Positions 54,649 through 63,358 of a stretch of 64,000 bases of DNA are shown piece by piece. Position 1 is the stretch's first letter. Each line of letters opens with the position of its first letter. The translations under genes and the position numbers were made by a program. The DNA comes from GWE2-42-39 sp963662895 (lineage in GTDB: Bacteria; Bacteroidota; Bacteroidia; Bacteroidales; Prolixibacteraceae), in contig OY759981.1 of NCBI GenBank assembly GCA_963662895.1, positions 2,790,001-2,854,000 of the forward strand, read 5' to 3'. The notes under the pieces are model-generated. The model worked only from the letters and a program-made list of their open reading frames with translations, was not told where the DNA came from and ran no database searches.

Positions 54649-54736
54649 GGAGAGGTGCAGGAGTGGCTGAACTGGCACGCCTGGAAAGCGTGTGTACCCC
54701 TAAAGGGTACCGAGGGTTCGAATCCCTCTCTCTCCG
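54649..54736 (+). tRNA. tRNA-Ser (anticodon GGA)
   Basis: An 88-base cloverleaf: acceptor GGAGAGG pairing with TCTCTCC (one G-U), D arm with GTGGCTGAACTGGC, anticodon stem ACGCC/AAGCGT-type with loop CTGGAAA giving anticodon GGA, long variable arm TGTACCCCTAAAGGGTACCGA typical of class II tRNAs, T arm GGGTTCGAATCCC. CCA is not encoded. It reads UCC/UCU serine codons. Confidence 0.95.
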
Positions 54737-54819
54737 CAGGTTATTTGAAATTTTAAAGATAAAAATCGAGTATAACTATTAAAATTTTTGGAGATTTACT
54801 AATTAAAATTAAGACCAAG

Positions 54820-55625
54820 ATGAAAAAACTATTTGCGTTAATAGCAGTTCTCGGGATGCTCTATTTCTCAGCATCAAAAATTGCAATTGCCCAAGAGGCC
54901 ACGGCAGCAGCAGACTCAACTGCGACTGAACAAGTTACTGATTTGACAGCCGATGCAGAAGAAACAGCAGCTGTTGCAGCTGAAGAAGGGAAATCGTTAC
55001 ATAGCCAATTAAAACAAAATTCATTGAAGGTGGGCCAGGATTCATGTCTTTTGTGTTGATTTGTTTGATTTTAGGTTTAGCATTGGCTATCGAAAGGGTT
55101 ATTTATCTAAACCTTTCAACCAGCAATAATAAAAAATTACTTGCTAAAGTAGAAGAAGCTCTTGAGAATGGAGGTATTGAAGCAGCAAAAGAAGTTTGCC
55201 GTAATACCCGTGGCCCTGTTGCAAGTATTTTCTACCAGGGACTCGACCGTTCGGACGAAGGGATGGATGTAGTCGAAAAAACAGTAGTTTCTTACGGTGG
55301 TGTTCAGTCAGGCCTTCTTGAAAAAGGATTAAGCTGGATCGCATTGTTTATCGCACTTGCTCCTATGCTTGGGTTCATGGGTACAGTGATTGGTATGATC
55401 GCAGCTTTCGACGCAATTGAAGTTGCCGGGGATATCAGTCCTGCATTGGTTGCCGGTGGTATCAAAGTAGCATTGATTACAACGGTGTCAGGGTTGGTTG
55501 TTGCAATCATCCTGCAAGTTTTCTATAATTATTGTGTAGCTAAAATCGACAGCATCGTAAATAGTATGGAAGATGCTTCAATCTCACTGATTGACATTTT
55601 AGTAAAACACAATCTTAAAAAATAA
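54820..55625 (+). pseudogene. exbB: MotA/TolQ/ExbB proton-channel gene (exbB), interrupted by a one-base frameshift
   Basis: An N-terminal frame (54820-55059: signal-like MKKLFALIAVLGMLYFSASK, Ala/Glu-rich linker, SLHSQLKQ) and a second frame (55044-55625: SFVLICLILGLALAIERVIY, GVQSGLLEKGLSWIALFIAL, APMLGFMGTVIGMIAAF, VALITTVSGLVVAIILQVFY) together make one normal ExbB of about 267 residues. The frames join at the A-run in CAAAATTCATT near 55012-55022; one extra A would restore KQKFIEGGPGFMSF across the join. ExbB forms the proton-driven motor that, with ExbD, powers TonB transport. The downstream genes are intact and the second frame has its own ATG (55044). A true mutation, or a sequence error in the A-run, are both possible. 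Confidence 0.85.
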
Positions 55626-55633
55626 TAAGACCT

Positions 55634-56089
55634 ATGAAACTGAATAAAGTATTAAATATTGTTCTGTGGGTCCTAATTGCGGTGTCTGCTATTTTGGTTA
55701 TTTCACTAATGTCGAACATTAGTGATAACGAAACAGATCCTACAATGGGCGCATGGATTAATACGAACCTGATATGGGTTTATATTCTTTTCATTGCTTG
55801 TGCCGGTTTGGCTGTTCTGTTTGGATTGGTTCAAATGCTGACAGACAAAAAAGCATTGAAAAACGGCCTGATCGCGTTAGTATTTATGGGAGTTGTTTGC
55901 CTGATCGCTTATTTTTTTGCAGATGGTTCAATCCCTCAATTTTATGGCGTAGAGAATTTTGTGGCAAAAGGTGATTTAACACCAACCATTTCCAAATGGA
56001 TCGGAACTACGCTGTATGGAACTTATATATTGTTCTTCATTGCAATTATTGCAATGGCAGCTTCTCCAATCATCAAATTATTCAGATAA
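55634..56089 (+). CDS. Small membrane protein of the exbB-exbD operon, function unknown
   Basis: 151 residues with four hydrophobic helices (about 8-25, 48-66, 77-95 and 123-145: VLNIVLWVLIAVSAILVISL, INTNLIWVYILFIACAGLAV, GLIALVFMGVVCLIAYFFAD, LYGTYILFFIAIIAMAASPI). It begins 9 bases after the exbB stop and precedes two exbD genes. A protein of this kind is commonly found at this position in Bacteroidota exb operons, suggesting an accessory motor subunit. No catalytic residues are apparent. Confidence 0.8.
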   Translation: MKLNKVLNIVLWVLIAVSAILVISLMSNISDNETDPTMGAWINTNLIWVYILFIACAGLAVLFGLVQMLTDKKALKNGLIALVFMGVVCLIAYFFADGSIPQFYGVENFVAKGDLTPTISKWIGTTLYGTYILFFIAIIAMAASPIIKLFR

Positions 56090-56125
56090 TCACTAGTTGG
56101 TTATAAAACAGGAAAAAACAAAATT

Positions 56126-56698
56126 ATGGCAAAGAAAACACCTGAAGTACCTGGATCATCGTTGGCAGATATTGCCTTCATGCTGCTCATATTTTTCCTG
56201 GTAACAACCACTATGGATGTCGACAGCGGTTTGGAGCGTCGTCTTTCTCCTATGCCTCCGGAAGAGCAAGAGGATACCCCTCCGATTAAAGAACGTAATG
56301 TGTTCGTGGTTTTGGTAAATGCCAATAACCAGTTGCTTGTTGAAAATGAAATTACTACAATTAATCAGTTAAGGGAAAAAGCCAAAGAGTTTATGGCCAA
56401 TCCTTATGATGATCCAAACCTGCCGGAAAAAACCGTGAAAGAAGTTCCTTTCTTTGGTGAAATACCGGTTACAAAAGGAGTAATTTCATTGCGTAACGAT
56501 GTTGGTACACAATACGGAACTTACATAGCTGTTCAGAATGAGTTGGTTGGTGCCATTAATGAGCTAAGAGACGAAGTTGCTAAACAAAAATTTGGTAAGT
56601 CATATGAAAAACTGGATAAGGATCAAAAAAGTGCAGTTCAGAAAATCTATCCTTCCAGAATTTCAGAAGCAGAACCTAAAAGAGTGGGAGGAAAATAA
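56126..56698 (+). CDS. exbD: ExbD/TolR family biopolymer transport protein
   Basis: 190 residues. A short cytoplasmic N-terminus, then one membrane helix with the functional Asp (SLADIAFMLLIFFLVTTTMD, about 16-35), then a periplasmic domain (RNVFVVLVNANNQLLVENEI). The extended C-terminal region (about 100-190, FGEIPVTKGVISLRNDVGTQ) is longer than the usual 130-140 residues, as in other Bacteroidota ExbD proteins. It couples proton flow through ExbB to TonB. Two bases separate it from the second exbD. Confidence 0.92.
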   Translation: MAKKTPEVPGSSLADIAFMLLIFFLVTTTMDVDSGLERRLSPMPPEEQEDTPPIKERNVFVVLVNANNQLLVENEITTINQLREKAKEFMANPYDDPNLPEKTVKEVPFFGEIPVTKGVISLRNDVGTQYGTYIAVQNELVGAINELRDEVAKQKFGKSYEKLDKDQKSAVQKIYPSRISEAEPKRVGGK

Positions 56699-56700
56699 GT

Positions 56701-57168
56701 ATGTCAAAATTTAGAAAGAACGATTCAAAAGAACTACCTCCAATTTCAACGGCGTCGTTACCTGATATTGTGTTTATGCTTTTGTTCTTCTTCATGGTTA
56801 GTACTACGATGAGGGAAGTAACATTAATGGTAAAGATAACATTGCCCGCAGCGACAGAACTTTCCAAGTTGGAGAAGAAGTCGCTGGTTAGTTATATCTA
56901 TGTAGGAACTCCTCATAAACAATATCAGAAGGTATTCGGAACAGAGCCCCGTGTTCAGTTGAATGATGCATTTGCAAACGTTTCGGATATTATAGATTAT
57001 ATTATTGCCGAAAGGGAAGCCCGTGACGAAGCTGAAGTTCCTTTTATGGTTACTTCATTAAAGGTGGATGAATACACCAAAATGGGTATTGTACAAGATA
57101 TTAAACAGGAACTTCGTAAAGCTGCAGCTTTACATATTAACTACTCCTCCCGGAAAAGGGCTGATTAA
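56701..57168 (+). CDS. exbD: ExbD/TolR family biopolymer transport protein, second copy
   Basis: 155 residues. Cytoplasmic lead FRKNDSKELPPISTASLP, a membrane helix with the conserved Asp (DIVFMLLFFFMVSTTMRE), then a periplasmic domain ending LRKAAALHINYSSR, near the usual ExbD length. Two consecutive, non-identical ExbD genes are normal for Bacteroidota, which carry many SusC-type transporters. It ends the operon; a bidirectional terminator lies 30 bases on. Confidence 0.92.
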   Translation: MSKFRKNDSKELPPISTASLPDIVFMLLFFFMVSTTMREVTLMVKITLPAATELSKLEKKSLVSYIYVGTPHKQYQKVFGTEPRVQLNDAFANVSDIIDYIIAEREARDEAEVPFMVTSLKVDEYTKMGIVQDIKQELRKAAALHINYSSRKRAD

Positions 57169-57196
57169 ATTGAATATGTTAGTATAAGAATAAAAA

Positions 57197-57234
57197 AGAA
57201 GGGCGACTTTGAAAAAGTCTCCCTTCTTTTTTTG
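57197..57234. terminator. Bidirectional terminator between exbD and leuS
   Basis: GAAGGG-c-GACTTT pairs with AAAGTC-t-CCCTTC around a GAA loop, with TTTTTTT after it on the plus strand and an A-run (T-run on the minus strand) before it. It serves the convergent exbD and leuS transcripts. Confidence 0.85.
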
Positions 57235-57270
57235 CCCGTTTCTCCTGCAATTTCAGACTCCATTGAGACT

Positions 57271-59925
57271 TTACACAACGATATTGATAATTTTCTTGGG
57301 AACAATAATCACCTTTTTAGGGGTTTTGCCTTCGATCCACTTCTGAGCTAACTCGTGGGTCAGGGCTGTCTTTTCAATTTCGGCAACCGGTAGATTCACC
57401 GGAAGTACAAGTTTGAAACGCATCTTCCCGTTGAATGACACCGGGTATTCGAAGGTATCTTCCACCATCAGGCTTTCGTCAGCTTCCGGCCAGGGTTCGT
57501 ATGCCAATGTTTTGCTGTGACCGTACAACTGCCATAGTTCTTCTGCCAGATGTGGTGCGAACGGCGAAAGTATTTTTGCAAATGTTTCGGCAGTAGTTTT
57601 GGTCACTCTTCCTTTTTTGATAGCCAAGTTATTGAAAACCATCAGTGCCGAGATAGCGGTATTGAATTTCAGGTTTTCAATGTCTTCACTTACCTTTTTT
57701 ATGGTCTGATGCAGCAGTTTGGCAACTTCGCGTTCTTCCCTTCCTTCAGTAATATTATCGGGATTGGAGAAAAAACGGAAAACACGCCCCAAAAAGCCGA
57801 ATACTCCTTTTACTCCATTTTCAGTCCAGGGCTTGGTGTCGTCAAGAGGCCCCATAAACATTTCGTACAGACGTAACGAATCGGCCCCGTATTTTTCACA
57901 AACATCATCGGGATTCACCACATTTTTTAGTGATTTCGACATTTTTGCCACTATCTGTCTTAATTCTTCACCGGTTTCTGTATGGTAATATTTCCCATCT
58001 TTTTCTTCCACCAAATCCAAAGCTACTTTCGCACCAGTAGCAGTTTCATAAGCAAATGCCAGGATCATTCCCTGGTTGAATAGCTTTTTAAATGGTTCGT
58101 CGGTCGAAACAATTCCCAGGTCGAAAAGCACTTTGTGCCAGAAACGTGAGTACAACAAGTGAAGCACGGCATGCTCGGCTCCTCCAATATATAAATCAAC
58201 CGGCATCCAGTAGTTTTCCAGTTTCGACTCGAATATTTTTTCATCATTTTTCGGATCGATGTAACGCAGGAAGTACCAGCACGAACCAGCCCACTGGGGC
58301 ATGGTATTGGTTTCGCGACGACCTTTACGTCCGTTTTTATCAACTACTTCGAGCCAGTCAGCAGCGTTAGCCAATGGCGATTCGCCTCCTTCTCCTGGTT
58401 CGTATTTTTCAAGCCGGGGAAGTTTTTGCGGCAGTTCGTTTTTGTCAAGCAGGCTTACTTCTCCATCTTCCCAGTGTATAACAGGGAACGGCTCGCCCCA
58501 GTAACGCTGACGGCTAAACAGCCAATCGCGTAATTTGAAATTGACAGTGGCCTTGCCAAGTCCGCGTTTCCCCAACCATTTAATGGTTTTTGCAATTCCT
58601 TCGTTTTTACTGAGCCCGTTGATATCCAGTCCTGTCACATCACTTGCAGAGTTTATATAAGCACCATCCTCTGTCCAGCAGGCTTTTCCTGTCAGAACCT
58701 GTGTACGGATTTCTTCATCGACATCTTTTGGATCGAGGATACAGATAATCGGAATGCCAAATTTTTCGGCGAACTCAAAGTCGCGGGTGTCGTGTGCAGG
58801 AACGGCCATGATGGCCCCCGTCCCGTAGCCCATTAAAACGTAGTCGGCGACCCAGATTGGTATTTCTGTTCCGTTAACCGGATTGATCGCATAGCGGCCT
58901 GTAAAAACCCCGGTTTTTTCTTTGGCAAGTTCGGTGCGGTCGAGGTCCGACTTCAATGAAGCAGCCTGTACATATGCGTTTACTTTTTCTGAATATTCAG
59001 GAGTAACCAGCTTTTCAAGCATTGGGTGTTCGGGCGAAACAACCATGTACGTAGCTCCAAACAAGGTATCCGGGCGAGTCGTGTAAACCCTCAGTTTTCC
59101 CTTCATTCCGACGATTGAAAAATCAACTTCTGCTCCGGTCGAACGGCCGATCCAGTTTTTCTGCATGTCTTTTACTCCTTCCGGCCAGTCGAGTTTATCA
59201 AGGCCTTCGAGTAGGCGTTGTGCGTAATGAGGGATGCGCAGTAGCCACTGTTTCAGATTTTTGCGTACTACCTGGTTGCCACATTTTTCATGTGAACCGT
59301 CGGATAGCACCTCTTCATTAGCACACACCGTTTTGCATGATTCACACCACCAAACCTGTGCATTATCGTAATAAGCCAAACGTTTTTTGCTGATAAATTC
59401 TTTAACAGCATTTTCTCCCTGTTCTTTTATTTCTATAGGAATGGGCAATTCGCTGATCGGACGTCCTTTGCCTTGTTCAGCATCGAACCATGTATTATAT
59501 AATTGAATAAAAATCCATTGCGTCCATTTGAAATATTTCGGATCGGTAGTATTGATCTCCCGGTCCCAGTCATAGCTCAATCCCAACGCTTTAATCTGTC
59601 GACGGAAATTATCACAGTTCTTCTGAGTTGTAATTGCCGGGTGTGTCCCGGTCTGCATGGCGTACTGTTCGGCAGGTAACCCAAAAGCATCCCATCCCAT
59701 CGGATGCAACACATTAAACCCTTTCATCCGCTTATAACGGCTGATAATGTCGGTTGCCGTATATCCCTCAGGATGCCCTACATGCAAGCCTGCTCCCGAT
59801 GGATACGGGAACATATCTAATATGTAATATTTAGGTTTCGAAAAATCGTTCCCGGTTTTGAAGGTTTTGTTCTCCTCCCAGTATTGCTGCCATTTCTGCT
59901 CGATCTTCCAGAATTTATATTCCAT
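57271..59925 (-). CDS. leuS: Leucine--tRNA ligase
   Basis: 884 residues, class I aminoacyl-tRNA synthetase that charges tRNA-Leu. HIGH-type motif in LDMFPYPSGAGLHVGHPEGY (about 34-53); zinc-binding Cys cluster WWCESCKTVCANEE (about 190); editing (CP1) domain with the threonine-rich YTTRPDTLFGATYMV and the Asp-containing VPAHDTRDFEFA; KMSKS in IVAKMSKSLKNVVNP; C-terminal anticodon-binding and tail region ending KVIIVPKKIINIVV. Length is in the bacterial range. Single gene. Confidence 0.97.
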   Translation of the reverse strand: MEYKFWKIEQKWQQYWEENKTFKTGNDFSKPKYYILDMFPYPSGAGLHVGHPEGYTATDIISRYKRMKGFNVLHPMGWDAFGLPAEQYAMQTGTHPAITTQKNCDNFRRQIKALGLSYDWDREINTTDPKYFKWTQWIFIQLYNTWFDAEQGKGRPISELPIPIEIKEQGENAVKEFISKKRLAYYDNAQVWWCESCKTVCANEEVLSDGSHEKCGNQVVRKNLKQWLLRIPHYAQRLLEGLDKLDWPEGVKDMQKNWIGRSTGAEVDFSIVGMKGKLRVYTTRPDTLFGATYMVVSPEHPMLEKLVTPEYSEKVNAYVQAASLKSDLDRTELAKEKTGVFTGRYAINPVNGTEIPIWVADYVLMGYGTGAIMAVPAHDTRDFEFAEKFGIPIICILDPKDVDEEIRTQVLTGKACWTEDGAYINSASDVTGLDINGLSKNEGIAKTIKWLGKRGLGKATVNFKLRDWLFSRQRYWGEPFPVIHWEDGEVSLLDKNELPQKLPRLEKYEPGEGGESPLANAADWLEVVDKNGRKGRRETNTMPQWAGSCWYFLRYIDPKNDEKIFESKLENYWMPVDLYIGGAEHAVLHLLYSRFWHKVLFDLGIVSTDEPFKKLFNQGMILAFAYETATGAKVALDLVEEKDGKYYHTETGEELRQIVAKMSKSLKNVVNPDDVCEKYGADSLRLYEMFMGPLDDTKPWTENGVKGVFGFLGRVFRFFSNPDNITEGREEREVAKLLHQTIKKVSEDIENLKFNTAISALMVFNNLAIKKGRVTKTTAETFAKILSPFAPHLAEELWQLYGHSKTLAYEPWPEADESLMVEDTFEYPVSFNGKMRFKLVLPVNLPVAEIEKTALTHELAQKWIEGKTPKKVIIVPKKIINIVV

Positions 59926-60109
59926 TATTTGGTTGATTAAAGGATTTTGAAACTGAGGCGCTAAGATAGAAAAAACCAGTCAGAGTACATACAATTTTAA
60001 TAAGCGACAGCAATTCCAATTTTATAAATAATACTGGATAACATAGTAACCTTGCCCTGTAAATAGGAACAAGTAAGCATGATATTCTGAGGGAGGCAAA
60101 TAATTCAGG

Positions 60110-61873
60110 TTAATTAATAGAAATATCGTATGGCATCCGGGCAAAAACGCCTTTCATGTTTATGGCATTCCTGAGCATCTCGTAATAACGGGAACTTTCA
60201 CCCAGTTCGTTTTTTATGAATTTCAGTTTTACCGAACCCGAAAGTTGTTTTACCAGTTCTTCAAACGGGTCTTTTAATTTTGGGAATTCAGTAATCCTGT
60301 AATTTTCAAGGCCAGCCATTTTACCGGCCAGTTCAATTGCTTTGCTTACGCCGCCGTGGAGGTCGACCAGCCCGATTTTTTGGGCAGTAACCGAAGCCCA
60401 TACACGCCCTTGTCCGATGTCATCAACCTGAGATTTAGTCATTCCCCGTCCGTCGGCCACATGACCTATGAAAGTGTCATAGCCATCTTCAATCATGGAT
60501 TGCAGCAGGTCACGTTCAAAGGGAGTCATTGAACGGGTCATCGAAGGCATGTCGGAATGGTCGTTGGTGGTAACCACATCCTGGGTTATACCCAGTTTGT
60601 CGTTAAGTAGCTTCCCTGCATTGGGGATCATCCCGAAAATACCAATCGACCCGGTAATGGTAGTGCGGTCAGCAATAATCGTATCGGCGGCAGCGGCAAT
60701 ATAATATCCTCCCGAGGCAGCGAAATCACCCATGGAAGCAACCACTGGTTTTACTTCACTGGCCAGTTTTACTTCGCGCCAGATTACTTCCGAACCGTAT
60801 GCGCTTCCTCCCGGAGAATTAATACGTAATACAATGGCTTTGATCGTGGAATCGCGGCGGACTTCCCGGATGGCCTTTGAAAGTTTGTCCGATTTAATAC
60901 CGTCATCACCATACCCGTCAATGTCGCCACTGGCATAAACCACTGCTATTTTATCGTGGGCTAATCGTTTTATTTGTGTCGATGGTACCTTTTTGTATTT
61001 GGGAATATCAACTGTTTTTAAATTTTTTTCCAGGCTTATTCCTGATAATCCTTTCAAATCATCCAGCACCTGGTCAAAATATTTAAGTTCGTCAACAAGT
61101 CTTATCTCAAGGGCAAATTCCCCTTTCCTGAAAGTAGTAACCTGGTCGGCAATACTGTTCAGTTCTTCCACACTGATTCCTCTTGCAGCCGAAATATCCT
61201 GAAGCATTTCGTCCCAGATACCTTTTAAGTAACTAAGGGTTTGTTCCCGGTTTTCCGGGCTCATGTCTTCGCGGATGAAATTTTCAACTGCGGCTTTAAA
61301 TTTCCCATGCCTGACAACTTGTACCTCTACCCCCAGTTTTTCGAGCCCTTTCTTATAAAAACTGCGTTCGCCGCCTAAACCACGGAAATCAACTGCTCCC
61401 TGTGGATTTAATACAATTTTGTCGGCTACGGTTGCCAGGTAATAGGCTTTTTGTGAAAGAAATTCACCATAGGAATAAATGAATTTTCCTGATTCTTTAA
61501 AGTCGATCAGGGCATCACGAATTTCTTCAACCGTGGCTATACCAGCCTGAATATTTGCCGGATCAAGGTATATCCCTTTAATCCGGTCATCTGTTTTTGC
61601 CTTTTTTATACAGGCCAGAATATCGTTTAAACCTGTTTTTTTCGAACCTTTAAAACCCGGGATATCCAGTTCGTCGAAAGGATTGTTTTTCGAACGCTCA
61701 ATGATTTGGTTCTCAAGGCTTAGGTGTAAAACTGTATTTTCGCTTACAGTTACAACCTGATCGCCTGATGAGATTATGGCTGTGATTACTCCGATAAAAA
61801 TAAAAAATATAAGAATTCCCACAAGTATCATCCCAACGATGCTTGCCAGGGTAAATTTTAGAAAATCTTTCAT
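60110..61873 (-). CDS. sppA: Signal peptide peptidase SppA, 67K type
   Basis: 587 residues, serine/lysine-dyad membrane protease that degrades cleaved signal peptides. One N-terminal membrane helix (about 8-36). Two tandem ClpP-like domains: the first has GKFKAAVENF with the predicted general-base Lys193; the second has INSPGGSAYGSEVIWREV and MGDFAASGGYY (381-391), with Ser387 as nucleophile. The Lys-Ser separation of 194 resembles the 200 of E. coli SppA. It probably forms a bowl-shaped tetramer facing the periplasm. It is divergent from folK. Confidence 0.95.
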   Translation of the reverse strand: MKDFLKFTLASIVGMILVGILIFFIFIGVITAIISSGDQVVTVSENTVLHLSLENQIIERSKNNPFDELDIPGFKGSKKTGLNDILACIKKAKTDDRIKGIYLDPANIQAGIATVEEIRDALIDFKESGKFIYSYGEFLSQKAYYLATVADKIVLNPQGAVDFRGLGGERSFYKKGLEKLGVEVQVVRHGKFKAAVENFIREDMSPENREQTLSYLKGIWDEMLQDISAARGISVEELNSIADQVTTFRKGEFALEIRLVDELKYFDQVLDDLKGLSGISLEKNLKTVDIPKYKKVPSTQIKRLAHDKIAVVYASGDIDGYGDDGIKSDKLSKAIREVRRDSTIKAIVLRINSPGGSAYGSEVIWREVKLASEVKPVVASMGDFAASGGYYIAAAADTIIADRTTITGSIGIFGMIPNAGKLLNDKLGITQDVVTTNDHSDMPSMTRSMTPFERDLLQSMIEDGYDTFIGHVADGRGMTKSQVDDIGQGRVWASVTAQKIGLVDLHGGVSKAIELAGKMAGLENYRITEFPKLKDPFEELVKQLSGSVKLKFIKNELGESSRYYEMLRNAINMKGVFARMPYDISIN

Positions 61874-61964
61874 GGAGAATATTTTTAATGGTTTTTCAAT
61901 ACTGATTTTGTTCTTATTACAATTTGTACGAATTTAGCGAATTTGTTACAAAAGTGACCTATCG

Positions 61965-62495
61965 ATGGAACAACTTTATTTATTGTTAGGAGGAAACCTG
62001 GGAGACAAACAGAGAATTTTTTCAGAAACAGAAAGGCTGATTGGACGACAACTGGGGAAAATTCTGAAGAAATCGCATGTTTATGAAACAGAACCTTGGG
62101 GGTTCGAGTCGGACAACATGTTTTGGAACCAGGCAATGATTGTGGAGACCAGCCTTTCTGAAACCGAATGCCTTCATACTATTCATCAGATTGAGAAACA
62201 GGTTGGGCGTATCCGTTATAATCAGCAATATTCATCCCGGATTATTGATATTGATATTATTTTTTACAACGACCGTGTAATTAATACTGAAGAACTGGAG
62301 ATTCCACATCCCCGAATGGTTGACCGCAATTTTGTGTTGGTACCTCTTTCCGAAATTGAGTCCGATAAAATTCATCCGGTTTACGAAAAAACGATCCGTC
62401 AGCTTCTTGACGAATGTAACGATACTCTGAAGGTTTCAATATTGCAAAATTCTGCTTTTGCAAAAGGGTCGGAGAACCTTCACTGCTGTTCATAA
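61965..62495 (+). CDS. folK: 2-amino-4-hydroxy-6-hydroxymethyldihydropteridine diphosphokinase
   Basis: 176 residues, folate-synthesis enzyme transferring pyrophosphate from ATP to the pterin. Motifs: LLLGGNLGDKQRIFSETERL (3-22), the substrate loop around YETEPWGFESDNMFWNQA, RYNQQYSSRIIDIDIIFYND with the metal-binding Asp pair, and EIPHPRMVDRNFVLVPLSEI. It is slightly longer than the E. coli enzyme (159), with an extra tail. Transcribed alone, divergent from sppA. Confidence 0.96.
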   Translation: MEQLYLLLGGNLGDKQRIFSETERLIGRQLGKILKKSHVYETEPWGFESDNMFWNQAMIVETSLSETECLHTIHQIEKQVGRIRYNQQYSSRIIDIDIIFYNDRVINTEELEIPHPRMVDRNFVLVPLSEIESDKIHPVYEKTIRQLLDECNDTLKVSILQNSAFAKGSENLHCCS

Positions 62496-62631
62496 TTTAA
62501 TCATGCGGAACGTACACGAAGCACCTCGTTTATGAGGAATTTTTGTTGTACACCCGTTTGAAGAATGTAATTGCGGATGCCTCTGAAAAAGTTCAGTATC
62601 TTTTTCCGAAAAAAGAAAATACCTTTTTCCC

Positions 62632-63342
62632 TTATCGTTTGTACACATCGCCTCCGCTTGATTCATCAATATCTTTTTCCTGAGGGTTTCCTTTATACCG
62701 GATGTCTGCCCCGGTGCTGGCTTTTGCTTTTATACGTTCTGTTACATAAACGGACATATCGGAACCGCTCGAAGCAGAAACCTCGCAAATCTTGGTTTTT
62801 AATTCTGCAGCATTCAAATCACTGCCACTCGATGATGATGCTTTGAAAAAATCGGTTGTTCCTTTTATATTGGCATCACTGCCACTGCTGGTTTTCAGAT
62901 ACAGTTCACCAGCATTTACTTCAAGTTCTATATCGCTTCCGCTACTGGCTTCAATTTTTAATACTCTCATCTGCAAGGGGGTTCTCGATTCCACATCCGA
63001 ACCGGAAGATGCATCCAGCATATCCAGTTCCTTAACGGTTACATAAACTTTCCTGGTGGTACGCCATTTCCAGATATGATCTTTTTTCATGTAAATTTTA
63101 AGGATGCCGTCTTCTACAACTGTTACCAGGTCGTCGATAATGTCTGGATCAGCTTTTACTGTGATTTTTTCAGAATTTCCCTGGCTCAGGTATAAATCGA
63201 TTCCATTGCAGACTTTTATCCCATGGAACGATTCTGTTTTTCGTGTTTGGGCCTCTGTATCCGTTGCAGATGCCGGTACAGGGAGTAATGATATGCCGCT
63301 TAAAATCAGGAATATAAGAAAAAATAATTTAAAAGTTTTCAT
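62632..63342 (-). CDS. DUF2807 (head GIN domain) beta-helix protein with SSGSD repeats
   Basis: 236 residues from the ATG at 63342, which opens a signal peptide (MKTFKLFFLIFLILSGISLL). The DUF2807 start FHGIKVCNGIDLYLSQGNSE follows, then a ladder of parallel beta turns, each with the motif SSGSD (ASSGSDVE, ASSGSDIE, TSSGSDAN, SSSGSDLN, ASSGSDMS), then ASTGADIR and ESSGGDVYK. The regular Asp could line a Ca2+-binding face, as in other beta-roll proteins; this is inference. It is a periplasmic or outer-membrane-associated protein of unknown role, 16 bases after a paralogue read in the same direction. Confidence 0.85.
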   Translation of the reverse strand: MKTFKLFFLIFLILSGISLLPVPASATDTEAQTRKTESFHGIKVCNGIDLYLSQGNSEKITVKADPDIIDDLVTVVEDGILKIYMKKDHIWKWRTTRKVYVTVKELDMLDASSGSDVESRTPLQMRVLKIEASSGSDIELEVNAGELYLKTSSGSDANIKGTTDFFKASSSSGSDLNAAELKTKICEVSASSGSDMSVYVTERIKAKASTGADIRYKGNPQEKDIDESSGGDVYKR

Positions 63343-63358
63343 AGCTTTATTTATTAGT

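Noticed and set aside
54560..54736. tRNA-Ser as an integration site of a mobile island
   Set aside because: No integrase lies nearby and no duplicated 3' tRNA segment was seen on either side.
54820..55625. Programmed -1 frameshifting as the explanation for the split exbB
   Set aside because: The A-run does not form a canonical X-XXY-YYZ slippery heptamer in the reading frame, and no strong downstream hairpin was seen; a one-base indel is simpler.
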